A stretch of DNA of 64,000 nt from Thinopyrum elongatum (GCA_011799875.1 CM022302.1:53975410-54039409); one strand, 5' to 3'. Shown: positions 31,313 to 44,004, counted from the first letter of the stretch. A program made the numbers and translations. Notes: generated by a model not told the origin, from the letters alone.

Positions 31313-33360
31313 CACTCTCCACCACGGTGAGCTAGCTAGTGCTGCTGGCTGCTGCTAATGGTGAATTCCTCTGTGCTGCTGCTTGCCACATGGGCGTACC
31401 AGACTTATATAGTCATGAACTTGTCTTCTGAAGATGGTGAAGTGCTTCCAATAAACTTCTGCTTTCTGATTTCTACTTGTACCGCAGCATGAGTTTACTT
31501 CCATGCGCGTCGATTTGGTGGATTTCTACTGTAACATAGTTCACCATGTACGTTGTTGGATATATACTTGGTCCCATTTAGTTGTGACATCCGTTTCAAG
31601 AAACTTTACAATTATCCTCCATTCAGTTACAAGACCATCTATATTATGTTTTATTTTGCGGGGAGCTCATTGCTTTTGGTTACTTTTTAATAATTTGATT
31701 CGCCATACTAGTATATGGGAGCATTATCCTGGAAATTGTCTAGTTTGCTTCCTGATGAATAATATGACTGTCATGCAGGTATACGATAATTACCGTGAAA
31801 ATTAAGGCTAAGAAAGGAAAGAGTTCAAGAGAAAACAGAGTGTTTCCAGTTTGTGCTGACCTGTCGGAACCTATGTGGTGGACAATGGAGACGGGAGAAG
31901 TTTCTGACAAGAAGTCGGGTAGAACCGCCAGTGCGAAGCTCCGCCTAGCAGCATCAATGGCTTGCATCACACCGGCTTCTCCCACCTCGCTGACGCACCG
32001 CTGCTCGCGTGCACGCCACCCAGCATCCATCTTGGTTGGAGTAGTCATTCTTAGGATCTGTCTGAAGTAGTAATCTGAGTAGACAAATTTGAAGTAGTAG
32101 CTATCATCATTCATCAAATAGACTAGCTGTCTTGTATGGAAATGAAAAAAGCACTAAAGATGATAAGCAAGAAACCACACTGTCAAGGTTCCTGCAGTAG
32201 TGAAACTGAATCGTGCCTACAAGACACGAATTGCCTAGTCAGTGTGCCAAATTGACATTGAAGTTGAACACGAACCGCCGCGACAATCCGACCCAGGGGG
32301 CTGCTCCCGTTTCGCCCCCTGTCTGAATCTCTGGCCCTGTTGGAAATTCCAGGGCAAAGGAATGAGTACGTACAAGCAATTGGGACGTAGTGAAATTTAC
32401 CAACGAAAATCCCTAAATCAGAGTACACGAACCTCCGGGAGACTTGCGGAGGCCGGCGTGCACCGGGTGGGGGCAGTGGCCGGCCTGGAGAGGTGACCTT
32501 CGTAGGCGAAATTTCGGGACAAGGCTGGGATCCGCCAGAGATAGCTGCCGCCGACGGTGCGTGGAGCGGGGGCTGCGCAGGTGAAGGCGGCGGCGACGGT
32601 GTTTGTGTCTATTGCGCCTGCGGCCTGCGACGTGCTTGGAAGGAGCCGGGAATACGGCCGCCGCCGCAGTGGGGGCTGAGCCCCGGAGCCCCGGAGGTGG
32701 GGGAATACGGCGCCGCCGGTAGCTCGATTTATTTTTCTGTTTTTGGATAACTATAGTACTGCTGAACTGAAAATCTTTGCTAGAGGCATACCTCCTTTTT
32801 TCTTTTGAGTGTAGCTGGAGGCATACCTCCAGTCCATATTACTTGTCGCTCAAACGGATGTATGTTGAACAATAAACTGAATATTTTCGTTAAATTGTTG
32901 GTTGTTTAAATTCGAGCACTTTATTGTTTATCTTTTCCTTTTATGATACTGTACTTTTTTAGGGTAAATTTTTATGATACTAAGAGTATGAAACTAGTAA
33001 TTGCCCGACGACGCCGGCGGCACGATGTCAAGATCGAGGTGGCCTACTGTGGACGCGTTGGACGATTGATGTGGGATGGCAAAGGACATGTGTGCTCGAG
33101 CGACGGCGGCATTGATGAAGACGGCGGCGGCCGGAAGGATCCAGCACGCAGATCTTCATCGATGGCCCGCCCAGGTTGGAGCATCCGAGAAGAGGGTGTC
33201 AATCTACGATTTTAGACGGCAGCAAGGTCGACAACAGACCCGGACCTATCGTACAGCGGCATGGGTGATTATTTTCACATTTTCTTCAGGAAGTCTTCGT
33301 GTTGGTGGGGTGACGGAGCGGTGGAGTTGCCCCAGTGTAGGAATATTTTGTCCCCGCCCT
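31313..33360. other. No gene seen
   Basis: Mixed unique and GC-rich sequence. ORFs at 31740-32117, 32493-32750 and 33076-33537 are short, overlapping and carry no recognised domain. CCGCCGCCGCAGTGGGGGC near 32660 and CGACGGCGGCATTGATGAAG near 33101 resemble debris of GC-rich retroposon heads. Confidence 0.35.
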
Positions 33361-33367
33361 ATCTTCA

Positions 33368-33960
33368 TTTTTTTTTTAAATGATCAGATCTATTATAAAA
33401 GTTCAGCGGAAGTACAGAGCATTTCAAACATAAAAAAAATTGCATCGAGATTCCGAGACCACCGAACGATCACTACTGCTGTCAAAACGAGTCGTCGACG
33501 CGCCACTATCGCCGCGCCCCTACCGGAGCCGGCTTGACCTTGTCGATGACGGCCGGGAGTCTTCGTGCACGTGCCCCTAAGGACCAGCGCCCTGAAGCCA
33601 TAGTCGTCGCCGTTGAACCCTTGCATAGATCCGAAGCACCTGACACCAAATCTCGCCAAATGACGAGAAACTCTAACCTTGCCGCCCCAAGGAGATGGCA
33701 GCAATCTACGCCGAAGATCCATCGACTACATCCAGACAGATGAACTCGAGGAGGATCACAGCCCGGAAGACAAACTCGAAGAATAAGCGCCGCCATCAGC
33801 CCGAGCGACACACCTGCAAGGATAAAAATCTAACCTAAACTACTAACCTAAGCGAAGGCACTGGGATTCCTCGCCCCGTCACCGACCGCCGGAGCGGCAG
33901 GCAGAGGGGAGATGAATCCACGGGTTCGCCGGTGAAGTCTGGAGGGGAGAGTTTGCCCTA
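33368..33960 (-). mobile_element. Retroposon-like insert, minus strand
   Basis: Starts with a T run at 33369-33378 (minus-strand poly(A)) and ends in GCCCTAGCCGCCTAGGGTTA near 33970, a typical head of Triticeae retroposons in reverse. The layout matches 21823-22560. No RT is visible. Confidence 0.4.
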
Positions 33961-33974
33961 GCCGCCTAGGGTTA

Positions 33975-34475
33975 GGGGAGGAAAATGAGAGGAAGTCTAA
34001 TAAAACTGATGTCACCATGCCCTATCCCCGTTTCGTTGGTGTGTTTTTCGCCGGCGGATGGCGTGTGGAGCCGTGTCTCTGGCGGGTTTAGGTTTTTGGT
34101 GGGTCCATCTGGATTCGGTCGGCTTTCATGGTCTACGTATTCTTTGGAGTTTCTACATGCCCTTATCAACGTTTTTTTCTAGAGGCGACGATTTGCTTCG
34201 CAAATCACGGCCGCCAACATCTCCTGGTCTGCATCCACGATTTCTCGTGCGTTGCGTCAAACTCTGGGGTTTTAAAAAGTTTGCTCCGACGAGACAGAGG
34301 CTCAGAGACAGCATCGAGCTATGTTCACGCCATGTTGCCGATGGATGCAGGAGGAAAGATTTCAGTACCCCAAGATTTTGATTGTGTTTCTATTTATTTA
34401 TTTTGTCAGGGTGTGTTTGTAAGGACCTGTGATATTTAATATATGGTCTTAGTCCTTTTCGCAAAAAAACACTAG
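33975..34475 (+). mobile_element. Retroposon-like tail, plus strand
   Basis: Ends GATATTTAATATATGGTCTT, then AGTCCTTTTCGCAAAAAAACAC near 34470, a transcript-like 3' end with an A run. No supported coding region. Confidence 0.3.
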
Positions 34476-34837
34476 TAATTGCTTGTGAAGAAGTGTGGCC
34501 TTCTTCATGTATTGTTGAACATATAAACGGTGCTAGAGTACCCGCCGTTCTGGAGGCCATGCGCGCGCTAGTGATTTTGGTTCGTTGGATTCTTTTATTG
34601 CTGATCACTGTTGCTTCGTTTTGACTGCTGGCAGCTGGTCAGCCGTCGAAAGTTTTTAACGCTTGTGGTTGCTTCGATGGTGGATGACCGGTGGCCCTTG
34701 TTATGCCTGGGTCGAGAAAATCACGCGTTGCTCCTTTGATTCTGCGTATACGAAGTGTGTGATGGCTGCTAGCGACCAGTGAAATATCTGCCTTCTCCTC
34801 CCTCCCCTCCTCTCTTTCTTCCAGCCCTTTCTCCTCC
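34476..34837. other. No gene seen; possible promoter region
   Basis: Precedes the GC-rich, CT-rich leader at 34790-34840 (CTTCTCCTCCCTCCCCTCCTC). No clear TATA box was identified. Confidence 0.3.
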
Positions 34838-35299
34838 ATGGATCCTCTCCCGCGTCCGTCCCGCCGGGGCGGCGGCCTGCAGGCAAAGGGTGACGGCCGC
34901 TCTCTCTCCCTCTCCTTTTCCTGCCCCCGTTTCTCTCTCTCTCCCTCTCCTCTAACGCCGGCCGCCGTGCCCCTGCAGGTTCAACGCCGCGCCGCCATTA
35001 GCAAGCAGGAAGCCGCCGGATCCGCCGCCGTTCACGACGCCGACCGCCGCCGCAGGCCTCCCTCGTCTAGATCCACCCGCCCCGACTCTGTTGGACCTCG
35101 CCCAGCCTCGTCTGCACGCCGCCATGCCGGGAACCATCGCCGCCGCCTCCACTCATCTCGGGAGATGACGCGTCCGCTGCAACAAGCAGCCGAGCCGTTC
35201 GCCTCTGCGAGTGGGCCACGCGACCAGCAGGCCCAGCTCGCCAAGCCCAGGCCGTCACCAAGCCTGATCGTCCTCCGCTCGCCCATCGGTGCCAGGTGA
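34838..35299 (+). CDS. Possible first exon of a spliced locus, function unknown
   Basis: A 153-codon frame begins at ATG 34838 (CTCCATGG) after a CT-rich leader. The protein is Arg/Ser/Pro/Ala-rich (MDPLPRPSRRGGG) with no recognised domain. Splice-like sites suggest transcription: CCAG|GTGAGC at 35296/35297, acceptor TTTTGCAG|G ending near 35417, short exon 35418-35487 ending GAGCAG|GTCAGT, and a later exon ending CTCAG|GTGAGT near 35920. An alternative donor inside the exon is GCAG|GTTCAA near 34977. This may be the 5' end of a gene or a long non-coding RNA. Confidence 0.35.
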   Translation: MDPLPRPSRRGGGLQAKGDGRSLSLSFSCPRFSLSPSPLTPAAVPLQVQRRAAISKQEAAGSAAVHDADRRRRPPSSRSTRPDSVGPRPASSARRHAGNHRRRLHSSREMTRPLQQAAEPFASASGPRDQQAQLAKPRPSPSLIVLRSPIGAR

Positions 35300-35667
35300 G
35301 CCAGAAATCCGCGGTCGGCCCCCTAGATTCTTTTGCTTTTTCCGCCCCAATCGCCGGCCGATCCGTGTGGTATTTCTGTGGGATTTTTTTGTTATCGTAG
35401 CTGCGGTGATTTTGCAGGTGTGGGCGCTCACAGGGGGGTGGAGTTTGATCTGCCGGGATGTATCGCGCCAAGCTCACCACCGAGCAGGTCAGTTGATGCA
35501 TTGGGATATGCCTCCCCTGATTTAGTTTTGCCGGTCTGACACATGTTGTAGTGTGCATTGAAGCTTGTGTTGCTAGCTTTGGGGCATTGAGAGTTTAAGA
35601 TCTGCTGCTGGCGCATATTACCTGTGTGCGATGTCTCACGGAAATAGGAATAGGACGGGGGGCGCGC

Positions 35668-35696
<29 letters not shown>
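35668..35696. repeat. Poly(G) run, 29 bases
   Basis: Uninterrupted G29 after GGCGCGC. Such runs are unstable and prone to base-calling error; the true length is uncertain. Confidence 0.9.
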
Positions 35697-35700
<4 letters not shown>

Positions 35701-36813
35701 CTTCAGTTTCTTTTGAAGCTTATGAATTAATTAATTGAATGCTGAATTTTGTAGTTAAGAGAATAGATAGCTCTCTCCCCGCAAAAGAAAAGGAAGTAAC
35801 TAGAGCTCTCCTATGAACGTGTATTGAGATCTTCTCGCAATGCTAGGCTTCTTCTTCCTGCTGCTGGGATCTGTTGCTCCTCTCTGTTTCCTCGACGGGA
35901 GGCCTGCCTTCGAACCTCAGGTGAGTTGTGCTGCTGGTGATCACGACCGTGCACATTTTAATTAGATAATTTTAGCTCTAATTAATGCCTCTTATGCCTG
36001 CTCCAGTATTGGCAATCTTTTGACAGTGGCTGTCCCGTAGCATGCATGCGTGGTTGTGTGCCGAAATTGCTTTGTCTGATCTGTTGTAAATGTTTTTAGT
36101 TGCTGCCTGATATAGATGCTTCATTGCTTGCATAATCATCCATGGAACTTTAGTATGTTATACACTGTTTTGTTGTGTATAGGCATTTCATTGGCTGCGG
36201 AATCATGCACGGTCCTATTGGTAGTTTCTTTGTTTTGATACTCTTGATGTTGGGTTGTGGGTTTACCTATTTTTCCTGTGAATGTCATATGTGTCTATAG
36301 TTGTTTTTATTTAGTGTTTTGGTTTACACAGCTCTCTTGAAGATCTTGCTATCCAGCTATATTGTTATAATAGTGTAGATCTGTGGTTTTGCCTTGATAA
36401 TCTGTATAGTGAGGTTGGAGTAGGCTATGATTTCGTTTACCTCTAATAGGTTTCTTTCTTTTTGTTTCGCAGTTTGTGCTATTTCTAGCTTTAAGGATTC
36501 TGCTCCTTTGTTATGTTGATCGAGGTTTGGTCCTTCCTTTCTCGGTAGCTATTTTTCTTCCTTTCCCCATCTTCCACGGTGACCTGCAATTTTTGCTTCC
36601 AGCTTTTCAGAGGGTGTTTTGGGCTCTAGATTGATCTAGTTGTGTGGGTGGTGTGGTGTACCACATGACACTATGTGCCTGCTATAGCCATTCAGTTCTT
36701 GGGAGTATGGTGCTTCGATTTAATTCCTCTTGGTTGATTGGACATATGAAGAGACGCTGTATGAGCTTCTTCCTGCCATGATCTAAATTTTATTGCAGCA
36801 TGATTCAGATATA

Positions 36814-36894
36814 CTCCCTCCGTCCCTTAATATAAGACGTTTTTGCAAACTATGTTAGCTTGCAAAAACGTCTTATATTATGGGACGGAGGGAG
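36814..36894. mobile_element. Short Stowaway MITE, 81 bp
   Basis: CTCCCTCCGTCCC...GGGACGGAGGGAG with TA on both sides (36812-36813, 36895-36896). Arms continue to pair internally (TTAATATAAGACGTTTTTGC against GCAAAAACGTCTTATATTA), so the whole element is close to a perfect hairpin. Confidence 0.97.
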
Positions 36895-37754
36895 TAATAA
36901 GTAATTTGGTGTTTGAGGAGCATCACTAGATATGTGATATCTGTAGAATTATGTTTTGCTGCTTCTTGGAAAATCACTTTCTTCCCTAAGCTGTGGTTAG
37001 CATTTCTACATTTTAATCCTATATAGCTGTATCCTGAAAATTTAGAGAAGTAAGGTTTGTTCAGTATTAGATTCATGGCTTAATTTACAAGAGAAATAAA
37101 GTGCATAGGTTATGCTTCTTAGTTTTTCTACGATTGTTTTTGGTACAATTGGTTACCTAGGCATCAGTATATTATGTTACAAGAATCTGCACTATGCTCT
37201 TATGCTTTTAGCCATAACCATCTTATTTTGTTTCTTGGTAGAATTGCTTACCTAGGCATAAATAAAAATGTAAAAAGAATCTGCGCTATACTCTTATGCT
37301 TAGATTCTTGGGTTTTTAGCACTGGTATGGACAGATAGAATCCAATGGGAGGTATGAACAGAGAGCAAAACAGACTGCAGCAATCTCCCTAGCGCCAAAC
37401 TTGGGTTTTTTGTACCAGCTGGTTACCTGAGATTTTGTTTGCTTATTCTATTAGATCGTGAGCAAATTAAGACATATATGTTGATCTTGCAATTGATAGC
37501 CTTTCCTGTCATATTGTTGACTCTTATACATCCACCACCTCAGATGGTGCTGACAAGGGTGCAAAGCAGCTACGGCTAGGGAGGATACCCATCAGTGCAA
37601 GCTCACTGCTTGCATGTGTAATCAATCTATATTTTCAACCTTTTTGTTTAGAACAAGTGGTGTGCTTACTTGCAACTATGTAACCAAGTATTTTAGTTTA
37701 CACATTTCTCCTAAGAATCTTGATGTCCACTATATTAGTGTAGTATAGATTTGT

Positions 37755-37920
37755 AACCCATTTGAGCGAGAGTAGTACTAGGATGGGCGACCTCCTGGGA
37801 AGTCCTCGTGAAACGGTTTCATATCTAAGGGTTGTGATAGGCTTGGCGAGCCAACGTAAAACTAGCCAGTCCTTTGGGTATGAAACCCATTTGGGCGAGA
37901 GTAGTACCAGGATGGGACAA
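37755..37920 (+). repeat. 5S-rRNA-derived repeats (Cassandra-type remnant)
   Basis: 37761-37810 matches the 3' half of plant 5S rRNA (GCGAGAGTAGTACTAGGATG, then GACCTCCTGGGAAGTCCTCG). A second, shorter copy is at 37890-37918, 129 bases on; both are preceded by AACCCATTTG. The 5' half of 5S, with the first internal promoter element, is absent, so this is not a 5S gene. Cassandra TRIM retrotransposons carry 5S sequence in their LTRs, and the spacer (AAACTAGCCAGTCCTTTGGG) fits such a remnant. No full LTR pair is visible. Confidence 0.75.
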
Positions 37921-40900
37921 AAGGCTTAGTAAGTAAGTAAGTAAGTATAGCTTTGTAATTTTTCCTTGGGAATCTATATATCCAGTCAAGCTTGAATAGG
38001 CTATATTTTTTTTTACTCGGTCATGGCGATGGCACTCTGCCGAGGACATGGCAACTGGTCAAGAGTTCATGTTCTTTCTATACATTTTTGCAGGCTTTGC
38101 TCTCCAAGTGCAGAACACTTTACCACTCCCCATCGATGACGATCTTCCTGTATGAACATTTTCATCTGTGCTCCACTAAGAATGAAGCCATTAACTGTTG
38201 ACCGTAATTGCAGGGGCAACTCTTTTAGCACCACACAAGTTATTCCGAAAGGTCACTAAGCTTATTGTAATGTCAACTTCTGTAAAGGTGCTTGTCCTGT
38301 TTACAGTATGTTCCCTTTGACAAATCAACAGAAGTGTACAAATTCATTTGAATGGATTCGCAAGGTATTTTCATTAGCAATGCCACAAGGCATCAGAAAG
38401 CACAAGTAGTGAGAACAATTAGTTCAGTTTTAATATCATAGTTCTACTCTTCCTAAATTGTGTTAAATTAATCTGCTAGAGTATGGTGATAACAGAGGGG
38501 CACTGTTTTTTGAAAATTGTTTATTTGTTCCAGTTATATAGGGCCCTCCGCAAGGATATTGATTTCATCAGGTGTAGATGTTTGGTTGGACAGATATTGT
38601 TCGTCAGTTTCTTAGTGCGTGCCTAGCTGTTTCCCCTTTTTACATTGCTTCATTTCTATAGGATTTCTTGAAATATAATAACTTGCTTCAACAATTCTAG
38701 AATAATCATGGTTTCTTTGCATTCCTATACTTTCATACGAATAACAATTTCATGGCTATCCTGGGTAAGAAACAGGCATCATTGGCATTAGCCAATGCAT
38801 TTGTGTTAAATGCCCTGCTGGCCGAGTGCAACTTTGTTCTTCTTTAGTGGGTGTTTGTATTTTCCAAAAAGAAGTTGGTGCACCTCATAGTTGTTTAGTA
38901 GGATGACTATTATGTCTAGATTTTGCTCTATAATACAGAACTAAGTAGTTCACTATGTCAGTTGGCTATGTGTGTCGCTTCATAGTTTAAAACTTTAGCT
39001 ACAAGCCTACAATCATTAGTACCGTTCAGTTTATTTTTTATGGAAAACAGGGTAGAGCTAGAGCTCTAATGACTACTCTCAAGCTGTCTACGAGAGCCAA
39101 CAACCAAGATTACCTTTTAAGTAGATTCCGTATCTTTGAACAACGGATTCTGATTCTATTAGAGATGTTTTAATGCATTTTTTATCAGTTGCGCTACTAC
39201 ATTTTACTACTGATTTGAGCTGCCTTATTCCCAGATAGTGACTATCTAAATTATTGACATCCAGTCAAATAAATACACAAGAGTTGTATGAAAGGAAACC
39301 ACTCATCTTTTTAATAAGAAATTAGAAATGCAAATGCAGTTGACCAATGTTTAGCGTCATAACAATGTTCAGGTCGCGCATGCATACCAGAACACTGAGG
39401 GGTGGTCTTACAAATGACAACTACTTTCATGTTAGTAGTTTCTTCTGTTTGAGATATTCCACGACCCTGCTTTGCTAGCTCCAGCCATTCAATTTATCAT
39501 TATATCCACCATATTTTTATGCTCTGCATTCCTAATCTGCCGGTCACAAGCAACGGCCATGGGTTGCAACGGCCAGAGGACCAACGTATGGATTCTCCTC
39601 CCTTCTCTTTTCTTTGCTCCACACGTTCCTCCAGCCCTCCCGGCCCTTCCTGCACACACTCTCTGTCTCGGCTTGTGAATGGGAATGGCCTAGCATCAGT
39701 GTGGATGACGAATCTCCCGGTGACAATTTTTTTTGATTGATCAGCACCAACAAGGATGCAGCCTGCAGGTAATATTGCTGTTCTAATTTGATTTTATTCA
39801 CATTACAGTTCATACATTGGGTTAGGTTATCCTGTTTCCTTCAGGTTTGTATTTAGGCTGTTATTTTTCCTTTTTCAGATGTATGTCATATACGTGTAGC
39901 CATGGTTCTAAAACATCCCCATTCCTTTTATTCCTATCGATTTTCTTTGATTCAGTTATTGACTAAATGGTATTATATGCCCAGGGTTAATTAGTACCTA
40001 AAATGCTACCTTTAGTTTGTGAAAACTGTCTAAAGGGGTTTCTGCAACTGTTATTATGTTTCATTGATTTAGTCCTGTAGTTCAATAGTTCCAGTGGATT
40101 TTGCTAAATGGTTTTGTATCTTTAATTAGTGAAAAAGGCCTCGGTTGGTTTCTGAAATATTTTCTTTGCAGCTTTCTGCAGTTGAGCTATTTATTAGTTA
40201 TTACACATATAGAGCTCTTTAAGGTCTTTGTTTATAATAATTCCTAATGACTGAAGTCTCTCTATTCGATATATGAAATTTATAGTCACAAGCATTTTAC
40301 AAGTGCAAAACAAAACATCAATAGTAAATCAAATGGTGATTTTGACAAAGAGCAGAACATTGATTTAAACCAGGTGCTACCATTGCTGTGTACTGCAGAG
40401 AGTTAAGTTCTTGTGAGATGAGATCAAATTCAGCTTCTGAAACCTACAACTGAGTCTACGCAGGACTACTGTACTTTAGAATCTGGTGAATCAACAGATC
40501 ATATTGTAGGAGATTTTCCCATGCAGAAAACAGGATTAAGGTTCATTCCAAGTCAATGATGTTAATGGGACAGGTTGTGCACTACCATCACCGGGTATGA
40601 TTGAATCTGCAGATTTTTTGCATACCTTTTTCTTTTCTTTCTAATGCCCAGATCTTATGATAAGATTTAACATACTACACTGAACAACCTTTCTAACACG
40701 CAACACGATCATTTTGCAAATGCTAAGTCCACTCAGACTGACTTAGTGATTGAACATGGTGTAATTCCTTCTGTTGAAGGGAATCACAGATTAGGAAAGT
40801 TTTGCAGTTCTGAAATGCATCTAATTGAGTTTGTGAACAATGGTGCAAGAGACTGTTTTTCTTGTGAATATGGTCGACGTGTTTTGGTGATGCAAAGATT

Positions 40901-41473
40901 CTGACCAAAACCAATTCATGTTATTTGTGCCCAAGTGAGTAGCTTAGAGATCTGATTTTTAGGTTGCTAACAAACCAATCATAAATATGTTGCCTGTGCC
41001 AAAAAAATTAAAAATTGTGATACTTGTGTGGAAATTAGAATTATTATTCTCTTGCACTGTCTTTTTTGTCTCCATATTTTTGTGTATTAATCTTGCTACA
41101 ATCAAATGCAGAATCAAGGAGCTTAGCTGCCTAAACGTATATAGCTACTTGAATCTTCTAATTGCAAACTCAAACATTTGCATTTTGTTCTTCGTTTCAG
41201 TTGGGCTTTTGCGTCAATTTTATCAGTTTCATACATTACAAATGAGAAAAAAATATTTTTATACAGATCCACGACACTTCGCAAAAGAGTATACATCAAC
41301 ATCGTCTGCTACAAAAAAAGCAAAGTAATCTCTTTTAGTTCTTGCTTCAAATTTGTCTCGCGCGCCAAATGGCGCGACAAGTCATCTAGTACCTATAAAG
41401 GATGCTGGGTAACCCGCACGCTAATGACAATTTCATCAGGGTTGGTTTCTGCTCACTGCTACTGCCCACTGCC

Positions 41474-41540
41474 AAGTTCACATCCTCTTTACGAGGGTAA
41501 GTTCACATCCTCTTTACGAGGGTAAGTTCACATCCTCTGC
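41474..41540. repeat. 25-bp tandem repeat, ~2.6 copies
   Basis: AAGTTCACATCCTCTTTACG-type unit starting at 41474, 41499 and 41524. Confidence 0.95.
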
Positions 41541-42570
41541 TGCTTTTGGAAGGGAAGTATTCCCTGATTGAATGAATGATACCCACATGCACTTGGTACG
41601 ACCCCTTCTCTGTTTGTGATGCTGTAGAATGATTTCTGTTTCAATCAGGACAAATTGCTTGTACCTCAAAAAAGTCAAAATGCACTACTCCATTGAGGAT
41701 GTGGTTTTCCTGAATCTTTTGAACTGCTTACAAGCCATGTGATTAATATGCTGACAACTGCTATTGCACGACACGACACTAGGATGATTTTACTCTCTTT
41801 ATACACTACATTTATCTGATATTTGTTCCAAAGAAAATGGCTTCAATAACAAAACAAATGAACTAAAACGATTGTTGATAACATCCTCTTAGCTAGGTAA
41901 GAGCCTCTGGTACTGCCTACTTACTGTCCACTATGTTTTATTTCTCTACACATGGACAAGTTAAATATACTCTGTTAACAAACATCCTGACCAACTACTG
42001 ATTTGCTTGGTGCCACAAACTCATTCATGTTGGTAAGCATAATGTATCGAGGATGCGATCTCCTGAACCTTACAAATTATTGAGAAGACAATGTAATATG
42101 CTGACCACTGCTGCTGCTACAGTGTTATCGCACAACACTAGGATGGTTTTTACAATACATTTTTCTGATACCATTGCAAATGAAATGGCTCCGATAAAAA
42201 ACAAATGCTTGCTAGTTATATTTGTACAAAAAGATGCTCTCCAAATCACATCCCCCTAGGTATCTAGTCCTTCTACTACTTCTTACTGGCCAATATTACT
42301 TGCTATGAAGTACCTGATGGGAATAGATGCGAGATGGTTATAAGGATTACTTGCTGCTGCTTTCTGGAAACTGTTATGTTCCCTGAAATAATGATACTCA
42401 TGCTTTCTAGTCTCTGGGTTCTGATTATTTTTTGGACAGATTGCTTTTTCCCTCTTTTGAGAATCAAATTTTTGACAGATTGCTTGTGCTGTCTAATATA
42501 TGCATTAATTTGTTACTTGGTATATGAAATATCATCAGGGTCTGTTCGATGAGGTGCTGCATAAGCCCCT

Positions 42571-42589
42571 CCCCCCCCCCCCCCCCCCC
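42571..42589. repeat. Poly(C) run
   Basis: C19 following CCCCT. Length is unreliable. Confidence 0.9.
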
Positions 42590-43174
42590 TATGTTTGTTT
42601 GTACGCATGGACAGTATATAATCTGTTTTTCAGCTGAAGTGCGTAATATGTTAACAAGCAGTCTGTTGTACTAGCTGAAGACGGAAACATAGGTTGTGCT
42701 CAGTGGATTCTATCTTTATGACAGCTGTAGGTTGTACTGCCTGATTAGAACTAATTAATGAAGGAAGGGAGCTTGTTCACAAAAGAAAATATATCTTTGT
42801 ATATCTAGTGTTATTGATCTGGTCCGATGCACTTTGTTTTAGTAATTTAAACAAATAAATTTGGATCGTTTTGCTTAGATAAAAGAAGAGTAAGATAAAA
42901 AAAATTCTGAAACTCTCTACAGCTTAGATGTACCAGTTTACTTGAAGCATGAACTAATAGTATTGCCTCCATGTGTACAGTTTTGATAAAGGAAAAAAAA
43001 TTACACTGCTTCATTTATGAATCTAGAACTTGCGCTAGTGCTATTATTCCAGAAGACCATGGTTCTGCATTTTGATACAGTTGTAATGCAACATACATAG
43101 CTCTGAGAACAATTACTAAATGTAACAATACATGCATTTATTATTATGCAGGATCATGTCTCGTACCAGCTGGT

Positions 43175-44000
43175 TTACTCAAAGCTGTTCTGAATTTGTC
43201 GAGTTGAGGCTTCTCTTTCTGCTTGATGCTCCGCTATAAACTTGAGGTATGCATCTCTGATTGTGTGCATCTCTGCCGTTGCTTCTCTCGTCAGTGCTCG
43301 GTCTCGAGGATGTTGCTTTGAGCACGATATGCCTTGCCTCAAGACTGAAACAATTAACTCCTGGATTCTAATAATTGTAGTGTTATCCCATTGTCCGCTG
43401 TGCAGCCACATTATTGGGTCAGCTATCTCCAGGGTCGTATCTGAAAGAGCATCCACAACAAACTTATGCAGAACCAATGAATCTCCGAATGTGCTCTCTG
43501 TTGGGCTCCTTCTAGTAAACATCTCTAGCAGCAATATGCCAAGAATATAAATATCACCGGCCGTTGAGACCATAGAGCCTTCTCCGTACTCTGTAATTAT
43601 GCAAAGTTTTGCGCTTAGCATGAAATATTCGAGTGAAAAGTAAAATATAAAATTAGAAGAGTTTTAGTCACCTGGAGCAACATAGCGTATGTAACCTCTG
43701 AGTTCAGTTGAGCCATATGAAGCTTGCATCCCCTCGCTTGTATTTTCTTGAAGGATCCTTGATATGCCAAAGTCTCCAACTCGTGCCCTCATGTCCTCGG
43801 TGAGAAGAATGTTGCTTGGCTTAAGATCACAATGGATTACAAATGGCTAGCAGTAGTTGTGCAGATATTCTACTGCGTCCACAATATCGACAGCAATATC
43901 AAGCATCTGGGCATGGCTGAGCGTGTTGTTTATAGTGGGCTCTTGATATTTCGGATGAAGCCAGCCATCCAAGTTACCATTGGGCATGAAGTCAAAAACC
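43175..44000 (-). pseudogene. LRR receptor-like kinase, kinase-domain remnant
   Basis: Minus-strand exons 43672-44000 and 43175-43590 flank an 81-bp intron (GTGACT...TTACAG) that keeps frame. Visible motifs: FDFMPNGNLDGWLHPK (N-lobe to C-lobe), [13 protein letters not shown] (catalytic loop), GDFGISR (DFG) and the C-terminal MFTRRSPTESTFGDSLVLHK segment. The residue before the catalytic Asp is Cys, so it is a non-RD kinase, the class of Xa21/EFR-like immune receptors at the plasma membrane. An in-frame TAG lies at 43847-43849 just before the catalytic loop, and another in-frame TAG sits near 44004 at the upstream edge. The LRR and membrane regions are missing here; a matching N-terminus lies at 45440-46030 beyond an inserted LTR. 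Confidence 0.85.
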
Positions 44001-44004
44001 AATG

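Larger units (their letters stand above)
35700..43170 (+). other. Long T-rich, intron-like region without a supported gene
   Basis: Plus-strand T-rich sequence of intron or non-coding transcript character, with splice-like sites at several points (CTCAG|GTGAGT ~35920, CTGCAG|GTAATA ~39768). ORFs are short and lack known domains. It contains a Stowaway element (36814-36894), 5S-like repeats (37755-37920), a 25-bp tandem repeat (41474-41540) and a poly(C) run (42571-42589). It could be introns of the locus starting near 34.8 kb. Confidence 0.4.

Noticed and set aside
37761..37918. 5S rRNA gene
   Set aside because: Only the 3' half is present; the 5' half and a T-run terminator are missing.
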